A DNA stretch of 49,500 nt from Ruminiclostridium sp. GTDB lineage: Bacteria; Bacillota; Clostridia; Oscillospirales; Ruminococcaceae. The position numbers and the translations under genes were made by a program. The stretch lies in NCBI GenBank assembly GCA_017935365.1, contig JAGBHT010000023.1, positions 1-49,500 on the forward strand, written 5' to 3'. Positions 32,799-40,815 of this stretch are shown here, piece by piece (the first letter of the stretch is position 1; each line of letters opens with the position of its first letter). The notes under the pieces are model-generated. The model ran no database searches. It saw nothing but the letters and a program-made list of their open reading frames with translations, and was not told the DNA's origin.

Positions 32799-33717
32799 TG
32801 TGATAGAGCAGAACATAAAAGAACGATACTCGCTGTATAACGGCGATAGCTGTGAGATAGTTAAGGGAATACCAGACAACAGTATTCACTACACTATCTT
32901 TTCACCGCCATTTGCAAGCCTGTATACATACAGCAATAGCGACAGAGATATGGGCAACTGTAAGAACGATGACGAGTTTTACACGCATTTTAAGTATCTT
33001 GCCGCCGAACTGTTCAGAATAACTATGCCAGGACGTTTACTTTCTTTTCACTGCATGGATTTACCGAAAATGAAAGAGCGTGACGGTGTGATAGGTCTTA
33101 AAGATTTTCCTGCAATAATTCGTCAGGTATTCGAAGATTGCGGTTTTATCTATCACAGTCGTGTAACGATATGGAAAAACCCGGTCACCGAAATGCAGAG
33201 AACAAAAGCTCTTGGATTGTTGCATAAACAGATAAAAAAAGACAGTGCTATGAATCGTCAGGGAATACCTGATTACATTCTGACAATGCGTAAGCCCGGA
33301 GATAATCCGGAACGTGTAACTCATACTGACGAGAGCTTCCCGTGCGATGTGTGGCAACAGTACGCTTCTCCTGTGTGGATGGATATACGTCAGAGTGATA
33401 CTCTACAAAAAAACTCGGCACGAGAAGAAAAGGATGAACGTCATATATGTCCTTTACAGCTTGAAGTAATTAAACGCTGTGTAGAGCTATGGACTAACCC
33501 GAATGATATTGTTCTTGATCCTTTCGGCGGTATAGGATCTGTTCCGTTTGTAGCCCTCGGACTTGGTAGACGTGCGATAGGTATCGAGCTTAAAAGCAGC
33601 TATTATAAACAAATGGTAGCAAACGCAGAACAGGCAGATAAGAGCTTTAACGGTAGCACATCAGCTATATGTGAACAGATGAATTTATCAGAGCTGTCCT
33701 CATCAAAAAAGGAATGA
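32791..33717 (+). CDS. DNA methyltransferase, N4/N6 beta-type
   Basis: 308 aa. The catalytic motif SPPF occupies residues 38-41, and the S-adenosylmethionine motif DPFGGIGS lies near residue 242, so the motif order IV then I is that of beta-class amino-methyltransferases. SPPF favours N4-cytosine but does not exclude N6-adenine. No restriction endonuclease is adjacent, which suggests an orphan methylase that protects phage DNA or marks it. It is coupled to the upstream helicase and, through an ATGA overlap, to a small zinc-binding protein. Confidence 0.87.
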   Translation: MPNVIEQNIKERYSLYNGDSCEIVKGIPDNSIHYTIFSPPFASLYTYSNSDRDMGNCKNDDEFYTHFKYLAAELFRITMPGRLLSFHCMDLPKMKERDGVIGLKDFPAIIRQVFEDCGFIYHSRVTIWKNPVTEMQRTKALGLLHKQIKKDSAMNRQGIPDYILTMRKPGDNPERVTHTDESFPCDVWQQYASPVWMDIRQSDTLQKNSAREEKDERHICPLQLEVIKRCVELWTNPNDIVLDPFGGIGSVPFVALGLGRRAIGIELKSSYYKQMVANAEQADKSFNGSTSAICEQMNLSELSSSKKE

Positions 33718-33884
33718 CCTGCTCACACTGCGGCAAGACCGCAGGACAGAATCACAACTGGGTATTATGCCCGTTTTACAAATATGAGCCTATATGTATG
33801 GCTCATTGCTATAACGAATGCAAAAAGTTTGACAGAGCAAGCGGCAAGTGCTTGTTCTTACAGAAGAAAACAGGAGGAAAATAA
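33714..33884 (+). CDS. 56-aa cysteine-rich zinc-binding protein
   Basis: The start overlaps the methyltransferase stop (ATGA) and the reading frame runs 57 codons to 33884. It opens MTCSHCGKTAGQNHNW and has eight Cys (3, 6, 19, 28, 32, 36, 46 region) with a further His, enough for one or two zinc sites (PICMAHCYNECKKF). The ordered cysteines and tight coupling support a real gene. A role assisting the methyltransferase or helicase is possible, but only from position. Confidence 0.7.
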   Translation: MTCSHCGKTAGQNHNWVLCPFYKYEPICMAHCYNECKKFDRASGKCLFLQKKTGGK

Positions 33885-33885
33885 A

Positions 33886-34077
33886 ATGGCAACAGCAAAG
33901 AAAACAGAAACGAGTGTAGTCAGCATTGCCAACAGTGCCGAAAAAACAGCGAATTTGGTGGCACAGGCGAAAAGAGAGTTAATTACATTCTCAAACAAGT
34001 ACAACGCAATACAGAGCTATCTGAGTGGCGTTTTCGATGCAATCAAGGAGGTAATCGATGTCAAGAGTGATAGTTAA
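33886..34077 (+). CDS. small helical protein before the exonuclease gene
   Basis: 63 aa from the ATG at 33886, which has GGAGG upstream; a longer opening would overlap the Cys-rich gene. The sequence is one or two amphipathic helices (ANSAEKTANLVAQAKRELITFSN). It overlaps the YqaJ gene by 20 bp. Its place at the head of the recombination genes fits a small accessory factor. Confidence 0.6.
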   Translation: MATAKKTETSVVSIANSAEKTANLVAQAKRELITFSNKYNAIQSYLSGVFDAIKEVIDVKSDS

Positions 34078-34996
34078 GACGGTAGGGCTGAGCCGAGAAG
34101 ATTGGCTTGAATATCGCCGTAAAGGCTTAGGAGGCTCGGATGCCTCAACGGTATGCGGTCTAAATCCGTATAGTTGCAAACTGACACTGTGGGCAGATAA
34201 GACAGGCAGACTTCCCGAAAAGGAAGATAGCGAGGCAATGAGAACAGGACGTGATCTTGAGCAGTATGTCGCATCACGTTTTGAAGAAGCTACAGGCAAG
34301 AGAGTACATCGCAGAAACGCTATGTTCGCTCACGATAAGTACGATTTCATCACAGCAAACGTTGACCGTGAGGTTGTTGGCGAAAACGCAGGACTTGAGT
34401 GCAAGACAACATCTGCGTATGCGAGAAGCGACTTTGAGAACGGCGAAATTCCGCTCAATTACTTATGCCAGTGCAGACATTATATGAACGTGATGGGATA
34501 TGAGAAAATGTATCTCGCAGTGCTTGTAATGGGCAGAGCGTTTTACTGGTTCGAGATACCATATGACAAAGCCGAAGGTGATGCTTTGCTGAAGATGGAA
34601 ATTGAATTTTGGAATAAGTACATTGTTCCCGATGAGCGACCTGAAGCTGATGGCTCTGACTCAGCGGCAAGCACAATAAGAACATTATGGCATACAGAGG
34701 TCGAAGAACCAGCTTGCTTGCTCGGAGATGATACAAACTTTGATAGATATCTCAGCCTGCAGGAGCAGAAAAAAGCTATCGAAAAAGCGATGAACGAAGT
34801 AAAGCAGAACGCTATTCTGCATCTTGGCGGTGCAGAAACAGGCTACACAAACAAATACAACATAAGCTACAAAGAGTCTTCACGCACAAGCGTTGACACA
34901 AGAGCTCTCAAGGAAAAATATCCGCAGGCATATGCGGATTGCTTGAAAACAACAAAAACAAGGACATTCAGATTATCTGAAAGAAAGGATGTTTAA
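34058..34996 (+). CDS. YqaJ-type phage exonuclease
   Basis: 312 aa, RBS GGAGG. The N-terminal YqaJ recombinase domain shows the conserved GLGGSDA (about 25-31), the acidic TANVDREVVG and AGLECKTT (active-site Asp and Glu-X-Lys) and the QCRHYMNVMG helix. This is the lambda-exonuclease-like fold that degrades one strand of double-stranded DNA ends. The C-terminal third is helical. It is followed at 3 bp by recT, giving the usual exonuclease-annealase pair for phage recombination. Confidence 0.88.
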   Translation: MSRVIVKTVGLSREDWLEYRRKGLGGSDASTVCGLNPYSCKLTLWADKTGRLPEKEDSEAMRTGRDLEQYVASRFEEATGKRVHRRNAMFAHDKYDFITANVDREVVGENAGLECKTTSAYARSDFENGEIPLNYLCQCRHYMNVMGYEKMYLAVLVMGRAFYWFEIPYDKAEGDALLKMEIEFWNKYIVPDERPEADGSDSAASTIRTLWHTEVEEPACLLGDDTNFDRYLSLQEQKKAIEKAMNEVKQNAILHLGGAETGYTNKYNISYKESSRTSVDTRALKEKYPQAYADCLKTTKTRTFRLSERKDV

Positions 34997-34999
34997 ACA

Positions 35000-35848
35000 A
35001 TGGCAAACACAGTTACAAACGCAAACGGCATAATCGCACAGGCAGCACAGGCACAGATGGAGGCAAGCAAGCCAAAAAAACCGGGCGCTATAATGCAGAG
35101 CCTTCTCGACAACGAGCAGACAAAGAAAATACTGCAGAATGCTCTGCACGAAAACGCAGATAGCTATGCAGCAAGCATTCTCGATCTGTACAACAGCGAT
35201 AAAACTTTACAGCAGTGTCAGCCGAAACTCGTTTTTGGTGAATGCTTAAAGGCGGTATCGCTTAAGCTGCCGATAAACAAGCAGTTAGGCTTTGCATATG
35301 TGGTAGCGTACAAGGGTATTCCTCAGTTTCAGATCGGCTACAAAGGCTTGATACAGCTTTGTATGCGTACAGGACAGTACAAGCATATCAACGCAGGAGA
35401 AGTATACGAAGGCGAATATCAGGGCTACAGCAAGCTCACAGGCGAACTTGACATATCCGGCGAAAGAACAAGCGACAAGGTAATCGGCTACTTTGCATAC
35501 CTTGAAACGCTTAACGGCTTTACACACAGTATGTATTGGACGAAAGAAGAAGTCGAAAGACACGCTAAGAAGTACAGCAAGAGCTTCAGCTACAGTTCAT
35601 CTGCGTGGAAGACAGACTTTGATAAGATGGCAGTTAAGACGATGCTCAGAAATCTGCTGTCACACTACGGTTATATGTCTGTAGAAATGATGAATGCGTT
35701 CTCGGCTGAAGAACCGAAGAAGGCAACAGAGGAAACATCCGCACAGGATGACAATATCGTGGATGTAGATGCTACGGTTGTTGATACGGAAACAGGCGAA
35801 GTGACAGAACAGGAGCTTTTCGGCGATGACGTATCGGTACACGATTAA
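35000..35848 (+). CDS. recT: RecT-family single-strand annealing protein
   Basis: 282 aa. The core pattern of RecT proteins is present: LVFGECLKAVSLKLPINKQLGFAYVVAY (read in parts), QFQIGYKGLIQLCMRTGQY, SGERTSDKVIGYFAYLE and MAVKTMLRNLLSHYG. It anneals complementary single strands generated by the exonuclease. The last 50 residues are acidic and disordered (AQDDNIVDVDATVVDTETGE). The end overlaps the RusA gene by 23 bp. Confidence 0.92.
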   Translation: MANTVTNANGIIAQAAQAQMEASKPKKPGAIMQSLLDNEQTKKILQNALHENADSYAASILDLYNSDKTLQQCQPKLVFGECLKAVSLKLPINKQLGFAYVVAYKGIPQFQIGYKGLIQLCMRTGQYKHINAGEVYEGEYQGYSKLTGELDISGERTSDKVIGYFAYLETLNGFTHSMYWTKEEVERHAKKYSKSFSYSSSAWKTDFDKMAVKTMLRNLLSHYGYMSVEMMNAFSAEEPKKATEETSAQDDNIVDVDATVVDTETGEVTEQELFGDDVSVHD

Positions 35849-36197
35849 GGCTATACCGCCGAGTAATAATAAGTTCATCGGTCGCAATGCCCGGTGGGAG
35901 TATCAAAAGGTCAAAAAGGAATGGGCGGATTTAATCCGCTTTTCCTGCCGACCATATCCGAAACAGCCGATAGATAAGTCGGTTGTGCAGATTACATACT
36001 GCTTTCCGACAAGAGTACGACACGATCCCGATAACTACAGCGGCAAGATGATACTTGACGGCTTGACTTCGGCAGGAATTATAGCGGATGACAGCTTCAG
36101 CCACATCACGCTGATGTTGAGGGCAAAGGTGGATAAACAGAATCCACACACAGAGATAACTATAACAGAGGTAGACGATTTATGTACAACAGAGTAA
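35826..36197 (+). CDS. RusA-family Holliday junction resolvase
   Basis: 123 aa. It opens with the RusA-like beta strand YRYTIKAIPPSNNKFIGRNARWEYQ and carries the acidic metal-binding core RHDPDNYSGKMILDGL with the following DDSFSHI. It resolves four-way junctions produced by the exonuclease-RecT pathway. Its start lies within the end of recT and its end overlaps ssb by 16 bp, so the recombination proteins are translated as one coupled set. Confidence 0.88.
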   Translation: MTYRYTIKAIPPSNNKFIGRNARWEYQKVKKEWADLIRFSCRPYPKQPIDKSVVQITYCFPTRVRHDPDNYSGKMILDGLTSAGIIADDSFSHITLMLRAKVDKQNPHTEITITEVDDLCTTE

Positions 36198-36625
36198 CTA
36201 TGATGGGCAGGATAGCAAATGATCTTGGAGTCAAGACAACGCAATCGGGAACGAATGTTCTCACATTCAGACTTGCTGTTGACCGTTCGTACAAAGATGC
36301 GGACGGCAACAGAGATACCGACTTCTTCAATTTCGTTGCGTGGAAATCAAATGCAGACTTCATCGCTAAGTTTTTTGGCAAAGGAAGATTGATTCTTCTT
36401 GATGCAGAAGCACAGAACAGAACGTATACCGACAAAAACGGTGATGAGAGGCTCGTCACGGAGTTTTTGGTGAATAGGGTATACTTTACCGGGGAGAAGG
36501 CAAACAACGCAAATACGGGGCATTCTGCGCCGTCTACGGCGGTCGTAGCAAGTACACCTGCTCCTGCATCCGCAAATTCGGGCAATTCCGACTTCAATGC
36601 TCCCGAAGATGACTATCCGTTCTGA
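36182..36625 (+). CDS. ssb: single-stranded DNA-binding protein
   Basis: 147 aa. An OB-fold (1-105) with YNRVTMMGRIANDLGVK, FRLAVDRSYKD and DFFNFVAWKSNADFIAKFF is followed by a low-complexity Ala/Ser/Asn linker and the acidic protein-interaction tip DDYPF. It coats single-stranded DNA and recruits replication proteins. It is a phage-encoded copy, placed between the recombination and replication genes. Confidence 0.94.
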   Translation: MYNRVTMMGRIANDLGVKTTQSGTNVLTFRLAVDRSYKDADGNRDTDFFNFVAWKSNADFIAKFFGKGRLILLDAEAQNRTYTDKNGDERLVTEFLVNRVYFTGEKANNANTGHSAPSTAVVASTPAPASANSGNSDFNAPEDDYPF

Positions 36626-36637
36626 TGGTGATAAGCT

Positions 36638-37303
36638 ATGAACAAATTTGATGATGGGTTTATCAAAATACACAGGAAGATACTTAACTGGCAGTGGTAC
36701 TCCGATGAGGTTACGTTTCGAGTATTTCTGCATCTGCTGCTGACCGCAAACTTTAAGCCAGCAACGTGGAAAAACATAAAAATCGAGCGAGGACAATTGG
36801 TTACAAGCATCACACATTTATGTCAAGATTTGGGCTACAGCCGAGATACAATCTACAAGGCATTGAAGCGACTTGAAACATCAGGCGAAATACAACGCTC
36901 ACCGAACGCTCGATATACGATTATCACTGTGGTTAACTATGCTGACTACCAAGAGGAACGAATGCAAAACGAATGCTCACCGAATGCAAAACGAATGCTC
37001 ACCGAACGCTCGCTGGACTCAATAGAAGAAAGAAAAGAAAGATATACTACTACTACGAGCGGAGTCTGCGAGGAAAATCTTGTAAATCTGTACGGCAGAG
37101 AGCAAGTCGAGAGATACAAGAAAAGATTTATTGCTTGGAGCAAGAAGAACGGTGTCAGCAATATGGATTGTATCACTACCATAGGCGAGTGGATGATGAA
37201 AGACCGGGTAAAGAGAATCACAGAGGAAGAAAAGAATGCAGGATATGAAGACGATGACGGATGGAACAATACCGATGACTACAAGCGGTGGTTGTCAGAA
37301 TAA
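36638..37303 (+). CDS. phage replication initiator, winged-helix (DnaD-like)
   Basis: 221 aa. The N-terminal domain (about 5-105) is a winged helix typical of phage replisome organisers (DGFIKIHRKILNWQWYSDEV, GYSRDTIYKALKRLETSGEIQ). The C-terminal part has a DnaD-like helical region (LYGREQVERYKKRFIAWSKK) and an acidic end. Tandem repeats inside the gene at 36959-37012 look like iterons, so the protein probably binds its own gene as the origin, as in other temperate phages. The next gene encodes a DnaC-type loader. Confidence 0.8.
   Translation: MNKFDDGFIKIHRKILNWQWYSDEVTFRVFLHLLLTANFKPATWKNIKIERGQLVTSITHLCQDLGYSRDTIYKALKRLETSGEIQRSPNARYTIITVVNYADYQEERMQNECSPNAKRMLTERSLDSIEERKERYTTTTSGVCEENLVNLYGREQVERYKKRFIAWSKKNGVSNMDCITTIGEWMMKDRVKRITEEEKNAGYEDDDGWNNTDDYKRWLSE
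36959..37012 (+). repeat. iteron-like repeats, candidate phage origin
   Basis: A 22-bp unit occurs twice in tandem (36959-36980 and 36981-37002), each containing two CGAATGC heptamers, followed by CGAACGCTCG. An upstream copy of CTCACCGAACGCTCG lies at about 36898-36912. The repeats lie inside the initiator gene. Confidence 0.6.
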
Positions 37304-38174
37304 TCACGGAGTCATCTACACAAGCAAAGAAATACTTGAGCTTGGCATACCAAGCTCTGATCCGATACCTGAGCCTAAGACTTGCAAGTATTGCGGTAAA
37401 ACGCTGTATCACGAATGCATAGTGCTTGCAGGCAAGGCACTGGTATGGAGATTGAACGAGCCACAGAGATGCGATTGTGAGCAAAGCAAAGCGTTCTGGG
37501 TACGGTGGGAAAAGGAACAAGAGGAACAGAAAAAAGCGGAAGCCGAGCGGCAAGCACAGGAAGAACGCAAGCAGAAGATTGACAGCATACTTGGCAAAAG
37601 CGGAATCAGACAGCGGTTTTTATCGAGAACGTTTGATAGCTTCAAACTGACAAGCGAAAACGAGCAGGCTTATGACATCGCTTTTGAGTATGTACATAAT
37701 TGGGATAAACACAAAGCAAACGGCGAAGGGCTTCTTTTTGAAGGCTCTTGCGGTACAGGCAAGACACATCTTGCTGTTGCAATATCGCTTGCACTGATAC
37801 AGCAAGGTGTCCCGGTTGTTTGCAAAACATCAATCGATATGCTGTCGGATATCAAGCAGTGCTATCAAAAAGACAGCACGGTAAGCGAAGAAGAAGTTGT
37901 CGGCGTATACAAGACGGTCGACTTACTAACGATTGATGACTTGGGCAAGGAACAGGCTACAGATTGGTCGGTATCTGTGCTGTATAACATCATCAACGAG
38001 CGATACGAAGCGATGCTTCCGACAATAATCACAACAAACTACAAGACATCGGCTTTGATAGACAGGCTCTCGGCAAAAGGTGACAAGGAAACGGCATCGG
38101 CGATTGTCAGCAGATTTGTTGAGAGCAGCCACAGAGTGACGATGGCTTGGGAAGACTACAGGAGGAAAAGATGA
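37236..38174 (+). CDS. DnaC-like helicase loader ATPase
   Basis: 312 aa, RBS GAGGAAG. The N-terminus has a zinc-binding element (CKYC at 50-53 with CDC at 79-81), then a Lys/Glu-rich helix. The AAA domain has Walker A GSCGTGKT (170-177), Walker B LLTIDDLGKE and sensor I IITTNY. Such proteins load the replicative helicase at the phage origin. It overlaps the initiator gene by 68 bp in another frame, which is long but supported by the RBS; a later in-frame Met is possible. Confidence 0.88.
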   Translation: MQDMKTMTDGTIPMTTSGGCQNNHGVIYTSKEILELGIPSSDPIPEPKTCKYCGKTLYHECIVLAGKALVWRLNEPQRCDCEQSKAFWVRWEKEQEEQKKAEAERQAQEERKQKIDSILGKSGIRQRFLSRTFDSFKLTSENEQAYDIAFEYVHNWDKHKANGEGLLFEGSCGTGKTHLAVAISLALIQQGVPVVCKTSIDMLSDIKQCYQKDSTVSEEEVVGVYKTVDLLTIDDLGKEQATDWSVSVLYNIINERYEAMLPTIITTNYKTSALIDRLSAKGDKETASAIVSRFVESSHRVTMAWEDYRRKR

Positions 38175-38614
38175 GAGAGATTTTGTTTAGAGGCAAGTAC
38201 AGTAAAAAATCTCCCGATTGGATTGAAGGAGGTTTTCACAAGGATGAAGATGCTAACATTTGCGAGATATCCTATCGTTATTACAAGAAGGAAGGCGAAA
38301 CAAAAGCAGGCATATGGGTGTATGGTGTTGTAGTTCCCGAAACCGTAGGTCAATATACAGGAGTGACCGATAAGAACGGCAAGAAGATTTTTGAGGGAGA
38401 TATATGCGAAGTCACAACATTCACCTATGATGGCGTGGATATACAGCTTTTGGGTGAGGTTTGTTTTAAATGTTGTTCGTTCGTTTTTCAAGATTTAAAA
38501 CATCCAAACATTGAAGTTTTGTTCTCGTCAGTTTGCGATTTTGACACAGACGTTGAGGTTATCGGCAATATTTACGATAATCCTGAGCTGATAGGAGGTG
38601 AAGCAAATGGCTGA
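38171..38614 (+). CDS. YopX-family phage protein
   Basis: 147 aa from the ATG at 38171 (RBS GGAGG), overlapping the loader stop (ATGA). The opening REILFRGKYSKKSPDWIEGGF and the central VGQYTGVTDKNGKKIFEGDI are the signature of YopX proteins, common in phages and mobile elements. The function is unknown. It is the first of several small accessory genes after the replication block. Confidence 0.88.
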   Translation: MREILFRGKYSKKSPDWIEGGFHKDEDANICEISYRYYKKEGETKAGIWVYGVVVPETVGQYTGVTDKNGKKIFEGDICEVTTFTYDGVDIQLLGEVCFKCCSFVFQDLKHPNIEVLFSSVCDFDTDVEVIGNIYDNPELIGGEANG

Positions 38615-38891
38615 ATATTTTGAAAAAGAGACTTTTAAGTCTTGGATGGAAGAAAACATAACTAAAAATCCGGTGATTTTAAAGTCGATAGACTACGCAC
38701 CATCCGCAGATGTAGAGTCTGTAAGGCACGGACACTGGATAGAACATGATGAGGATATATGGTCAAACGAAGCTGAATGTAGCGAGTGCCATAAACGCAT
38801 CGGACATAGTGGTTTGCCTGACAGATTCCTCAGAGAGTTTAAATACTGCCACAATTGCGGAGCGAAGATGGACAAGGAGAACAGCGAATGA
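38607..38891 (+). CDS. zinc-ribbon phage protein
   Basis: 94 aa from the ATG at 38607 with AGGAGG upstream. The C-terminal half has HGHWIEHDE followed by ECSECHKRIGHSG and YCHNCGAKMD, two CxxC pairs forming a zinc ribbon. This type of protein is frequent in clostridial prophages; its role is unknown. It overlaps YopX by 8 bp and the following gene by 4 bp. Confidence 0.75.
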   Translation: MAEYFEKETFKSWMEENITKNPVILKSIDYAPSADVESVRHGHWIEHDEDIWSNEAECSECHKRIGHSGLPDRFLREFKYCHNCGAKMDKENSE

Positions 38892-39073
38892 GCGTATGCT
38901 ATCAATGCCCAAACAGGCATCCGAGATGCCACAGCGAATGTGAGAAGTACATAGCAGAGAACGCTCATAACGCAATCATCCGAGAGAAACGCCACGATAT
39001 GAAGTGGCTTGATTTCTACAATTACGAAACGAGCATAAGGCTCAAAAAGCAAAGGAGGATAAGAAATGATTAA
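38888..39073 (+). CDS. small Cys-containing phage protein
   Basis: 61 aa, ATGA overlap with the preceding gene. The N-terminus CYQCPNRHPRCHSECEKY holds four Cys and two His suitable for zinc, followed by a basic helix (IREKRHDMKWLDFYNYET). It resembles small zinc-finger proteins often found in Firmicutes phages. No function is assigned. Confidence 0.65.
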   Translation: MSVCYQCPNRHPRCHSECEKYIAENAHNAIIREKRHDMKWLDFYNYETSIRLKKQRRIRND

Positions 39074-39782
39074 GGTCGAGGACACCGAAGTTTACGGCTT
39101 CGAAGCGGCAATCAGAGGAATGAGAAATCCGATGAACAGTTGGGATAGAAGCGATAGCGACTGCAAAACAATCATTCGTGATAACGGAAAGTATGTCGAA
39201 GATTTTATCGGCAATAACGACTTAAAGCTGATGAAACAGCTTGCAAAGGCAGGATCGGTACACGCAAAGTACCGCAGAATGATAACCGTAACGTGTGATA
39301 TTACTGCTCCGCTCTACTGGTGGAAGGAGTTCGACACATACAAGGTCGGAACGGTACGCAATTCATGCTCGACAATGCACAAAATAGCGGCAAAAGAATT
39401 TACGCTTGACGATTTTTCGCACGAACATCTGGTCACTTTTGATTTTCAACATTATCAGATAAACGACACCGAAGAAGAAGCGTTAGTTTATCTACAAACA
39501 TCAGCACTTGATATACTGAACGTCACTGTCCAAGCGTTGAACGCCTATCGAGATTTATATTTCAAAACCAAAGACAAAAAATATTGGTGGCAAATGATAC
39601 AGCTCTTGCCGTCAAGTTACAATCAGAGAGCAACGGTACAGCTAAATTACGAAGTGCTTACGGGAATATACCGTTGGCGAAAAGATCACAAACTCGATGA
39701 ATGGCACACGTTCTGCGAATGGGTAGAAAGTCTGCCGTACTCAGAGATAATCACAGGAGGAAGCGAAAATGGAGAAGATTAA
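39066..39782 (+). CDS. phage protein distantly resembling ThyX
   Basis: 238 aa. The order of elements (EVYGFEAAIRGMRNP, AKAGSVHAKYRRMITVTCDI, WWKEFDTYKVGTVRNSCSTM, then LPSSYNQRATVQLNYEVLTGIYRWR) parallels flavin-dependent thymidylate synthases, with the helix before the RHR signature and the later Arg/Asn helix. The canonical RHRxxxxxxxS motif is not present, so normal catalysis is doubtful. It could be a divergent phage ThyX relative with a changed substrate or only the fold. It is coupled to its neighbours by 8- and 14-bp overlaps. Confidence 0.45.
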   Translation: MIKVEDTEVYGFEAAIRGMRNPMNSWDRSDSDCKTIIRDNGKYVEDFIGNNDLKLMKQLAKAGSVHAKYRRMITVTCDITAPLYWWKEFDTYKVGTVRNSCSTMHKIAAKEFTLDDFSHEHLVTFDFQHYQINDTEEEALVYLQTSALDILNVTVQALNAYRDLYFKTKDKKYWWQMIQLLPSSYNQRATVQLNYEVLTGIYRWRKDHKLDEWHTFCEWVESLPYSEIITGGSENGED

Positions 39783-40185
39783 TCATCCCGAACACTACAA
39801 AGGCAACAAGTACGAAGCGATAGACATCATCGATGACTATCAGCTTGGCTTTAATCTTGGCAATGCCGTCAAGTACATACTCCGAGCAGGCAAGAAAGGC
39901 GATACTGCCGAAGACTTGAAGAAGGCTAAGTGGTACATAGATCACGAGATATGCAAACTGATGAACGAGAAGGAGCGGAAAAAGGAAAAAGAACAGGTAG
40001 ACGAAGCAGACGTGTTTTTTGCAAAAATGTATGCAGCAAGCAAAGCACAGAAAAAAGAGGCTCAATCCAAGCGTTGCCATGAGTGCAAACGGTATGGAAC
40101 AAAGGATTGCCGGATGGCTTATTGGGTGCAGCAAGGCACAGACATACGCAATTATACTTGTGATGCGTGGGAGGCGAAAGAATGA
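39769..40185 (+). CDS. DUF3310-containing phage protein
   Basis: 138 aa. The first 65 residues are the DUF3310 motif: INHPEHYKGNKYEAIDIIDDY, GNAVKYILRAGKKGD and DLKKAKWYIDHEI. A charged helical linker and a C-terminal Cys-containing segment (KRCHECKRYGTKDCRMAYW) follow, which adds a putative zinc site. DUF3310 proteins are common in phages; nucleotide-related roles have been suggested but not settled. Confidence 0.85.
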   Translation: MEKINHPEHYKGNKYEAIDIIDDYQLGFNLGNAVKYILRAGKKGDTAEDLKKAKWYIDHEICKLMNEKERKKEKEQVDEADVFFAKMYAASKAQKKEAQSKRCHECKRYGTKDCRMAYWVQQGTDIRNYTCDAWEAKE

Positions 40186-40520
40186 AATCCCATATTGCAG
40201 GAAGCACAATGGCAAGCAAAGCAAACGTACAGACGGCAATTGCACATAGCGAGATGCAACAAGTGGTGGCTGTGTACAGAATCTGCACGGCACTTGCTTT
40301 AAACAAGCTGTATGGCTTCGGAAACGAAAGGCTCAAGAAGTTTAACGAGGCTGTCGAAGAATCGCTTGTTGAGTTTGGCAGATACGCAGGCAGTACAGGC
40401 GTAAGCAAGGCAAGAGGCTTTACAGACTTGGAAACAGGCGAAGAAATGCTGATGCAGGCGGTCAGAAGCAGAGAAATAGATATAGAGTACACGCTCGGTA
40501 TCAAGGCACTGGAGGTGTGA
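40182..40520 (+). CDS. hypothetical phage protein
   Basis: 112 aa from the ATG at 40182 (RBS GAGGCG), overlapping the DUF3310 gene by 4 bp. It is helical, with the central stretch RICTALALNKLYGFGNERLKKFNEAVEESLVEFG, which is a recurring pattern in clostridial phage proteins located before the late genes. It lacks membrane segments and no activity can be inferred. Confidence 0.6.
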   Translation: MKSHIAGSTMASKANVQTAIAHSEMQQVVAVYRICTALALNKLYGFGNERLKKFNEAVEESLVEFGRYAGSTGVSKARGFTDLETGEEMLMQAVRSREIDIEYTLGIKALEV

Positions 40521-40521
40521 T

Positions 40522-40758
40522 ATGCGAAGCGTTGGCAAGCAAGGGTATCCAATGGAATGTCCATTTTACAAGACGAGTGGAGAAAGCAGTGTTTACTGCA
40601 ATGGGTTTGCCGTTGGAATAAACGTTAAATTTTATTTTGACGATAAAAAGGCGTGTCGCAAGTGGGTGAAAAGCGTTTGCAGAAACCGGGAGCATTGTGG
40701 GTTCGGAAGTTGCCCATACTTCTTGCTTCTTGAAAAACTTTGTGATATCGGAAAATAA
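40522..40758 (+). CDS. small cysteine-rich phage protein
   Basis: 78 aa. It starts MRSVGKQGYPMECPFYKTSG and has six Cys, including CRNREHCGFGSCPYF, so a zinc site is likely. It resembles short proteins near the end of phage early regions that may act as late regulators; that role is unproven. It is the last gene of the long early block and is followed by a stem-loop leader. Confidence 0.6.
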   Translation: MRSVGKQGYPMECPFYKTSGESSVYCNGFAVGINVKFYFDDKKACRKWVKSVCRNREHCGFGSCPYFLLLEKLCDIGK

Positions 40759-40768
40759 CAGCCGTACT

Positions 40769-40814
40769 AAATCTCTCGCTGTGTTATACTTAGGAAAAAC
40801 ACAGTGGGAGATTT
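40769..40814 (+). promoter_or_regulatory. stem-loop covering the RBS of the lysis block
   Basis: AAATCTC (40769-40775) pairs with GAGATTT (40808-40814), and CTGTGTT (40779-40785) pairs with AACACAG (40798-40804). The GGGAG that serves the ATG at 40816 lies partly in the outer stem, so translation of the first lysis-block gene may be restrained until the structure is opened. Confidence 0.6.
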
Positions 40815-40815
40815 T

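Noticed and set aside
31422..33884. Complete restriction-modification or DISARM/BREX-type defence system
   Set aside because: Only a helicase, a methyltransferase and a small zinc protein are present. No nuclease or other core defence genes occur, and the position within the phage early operon is typical.
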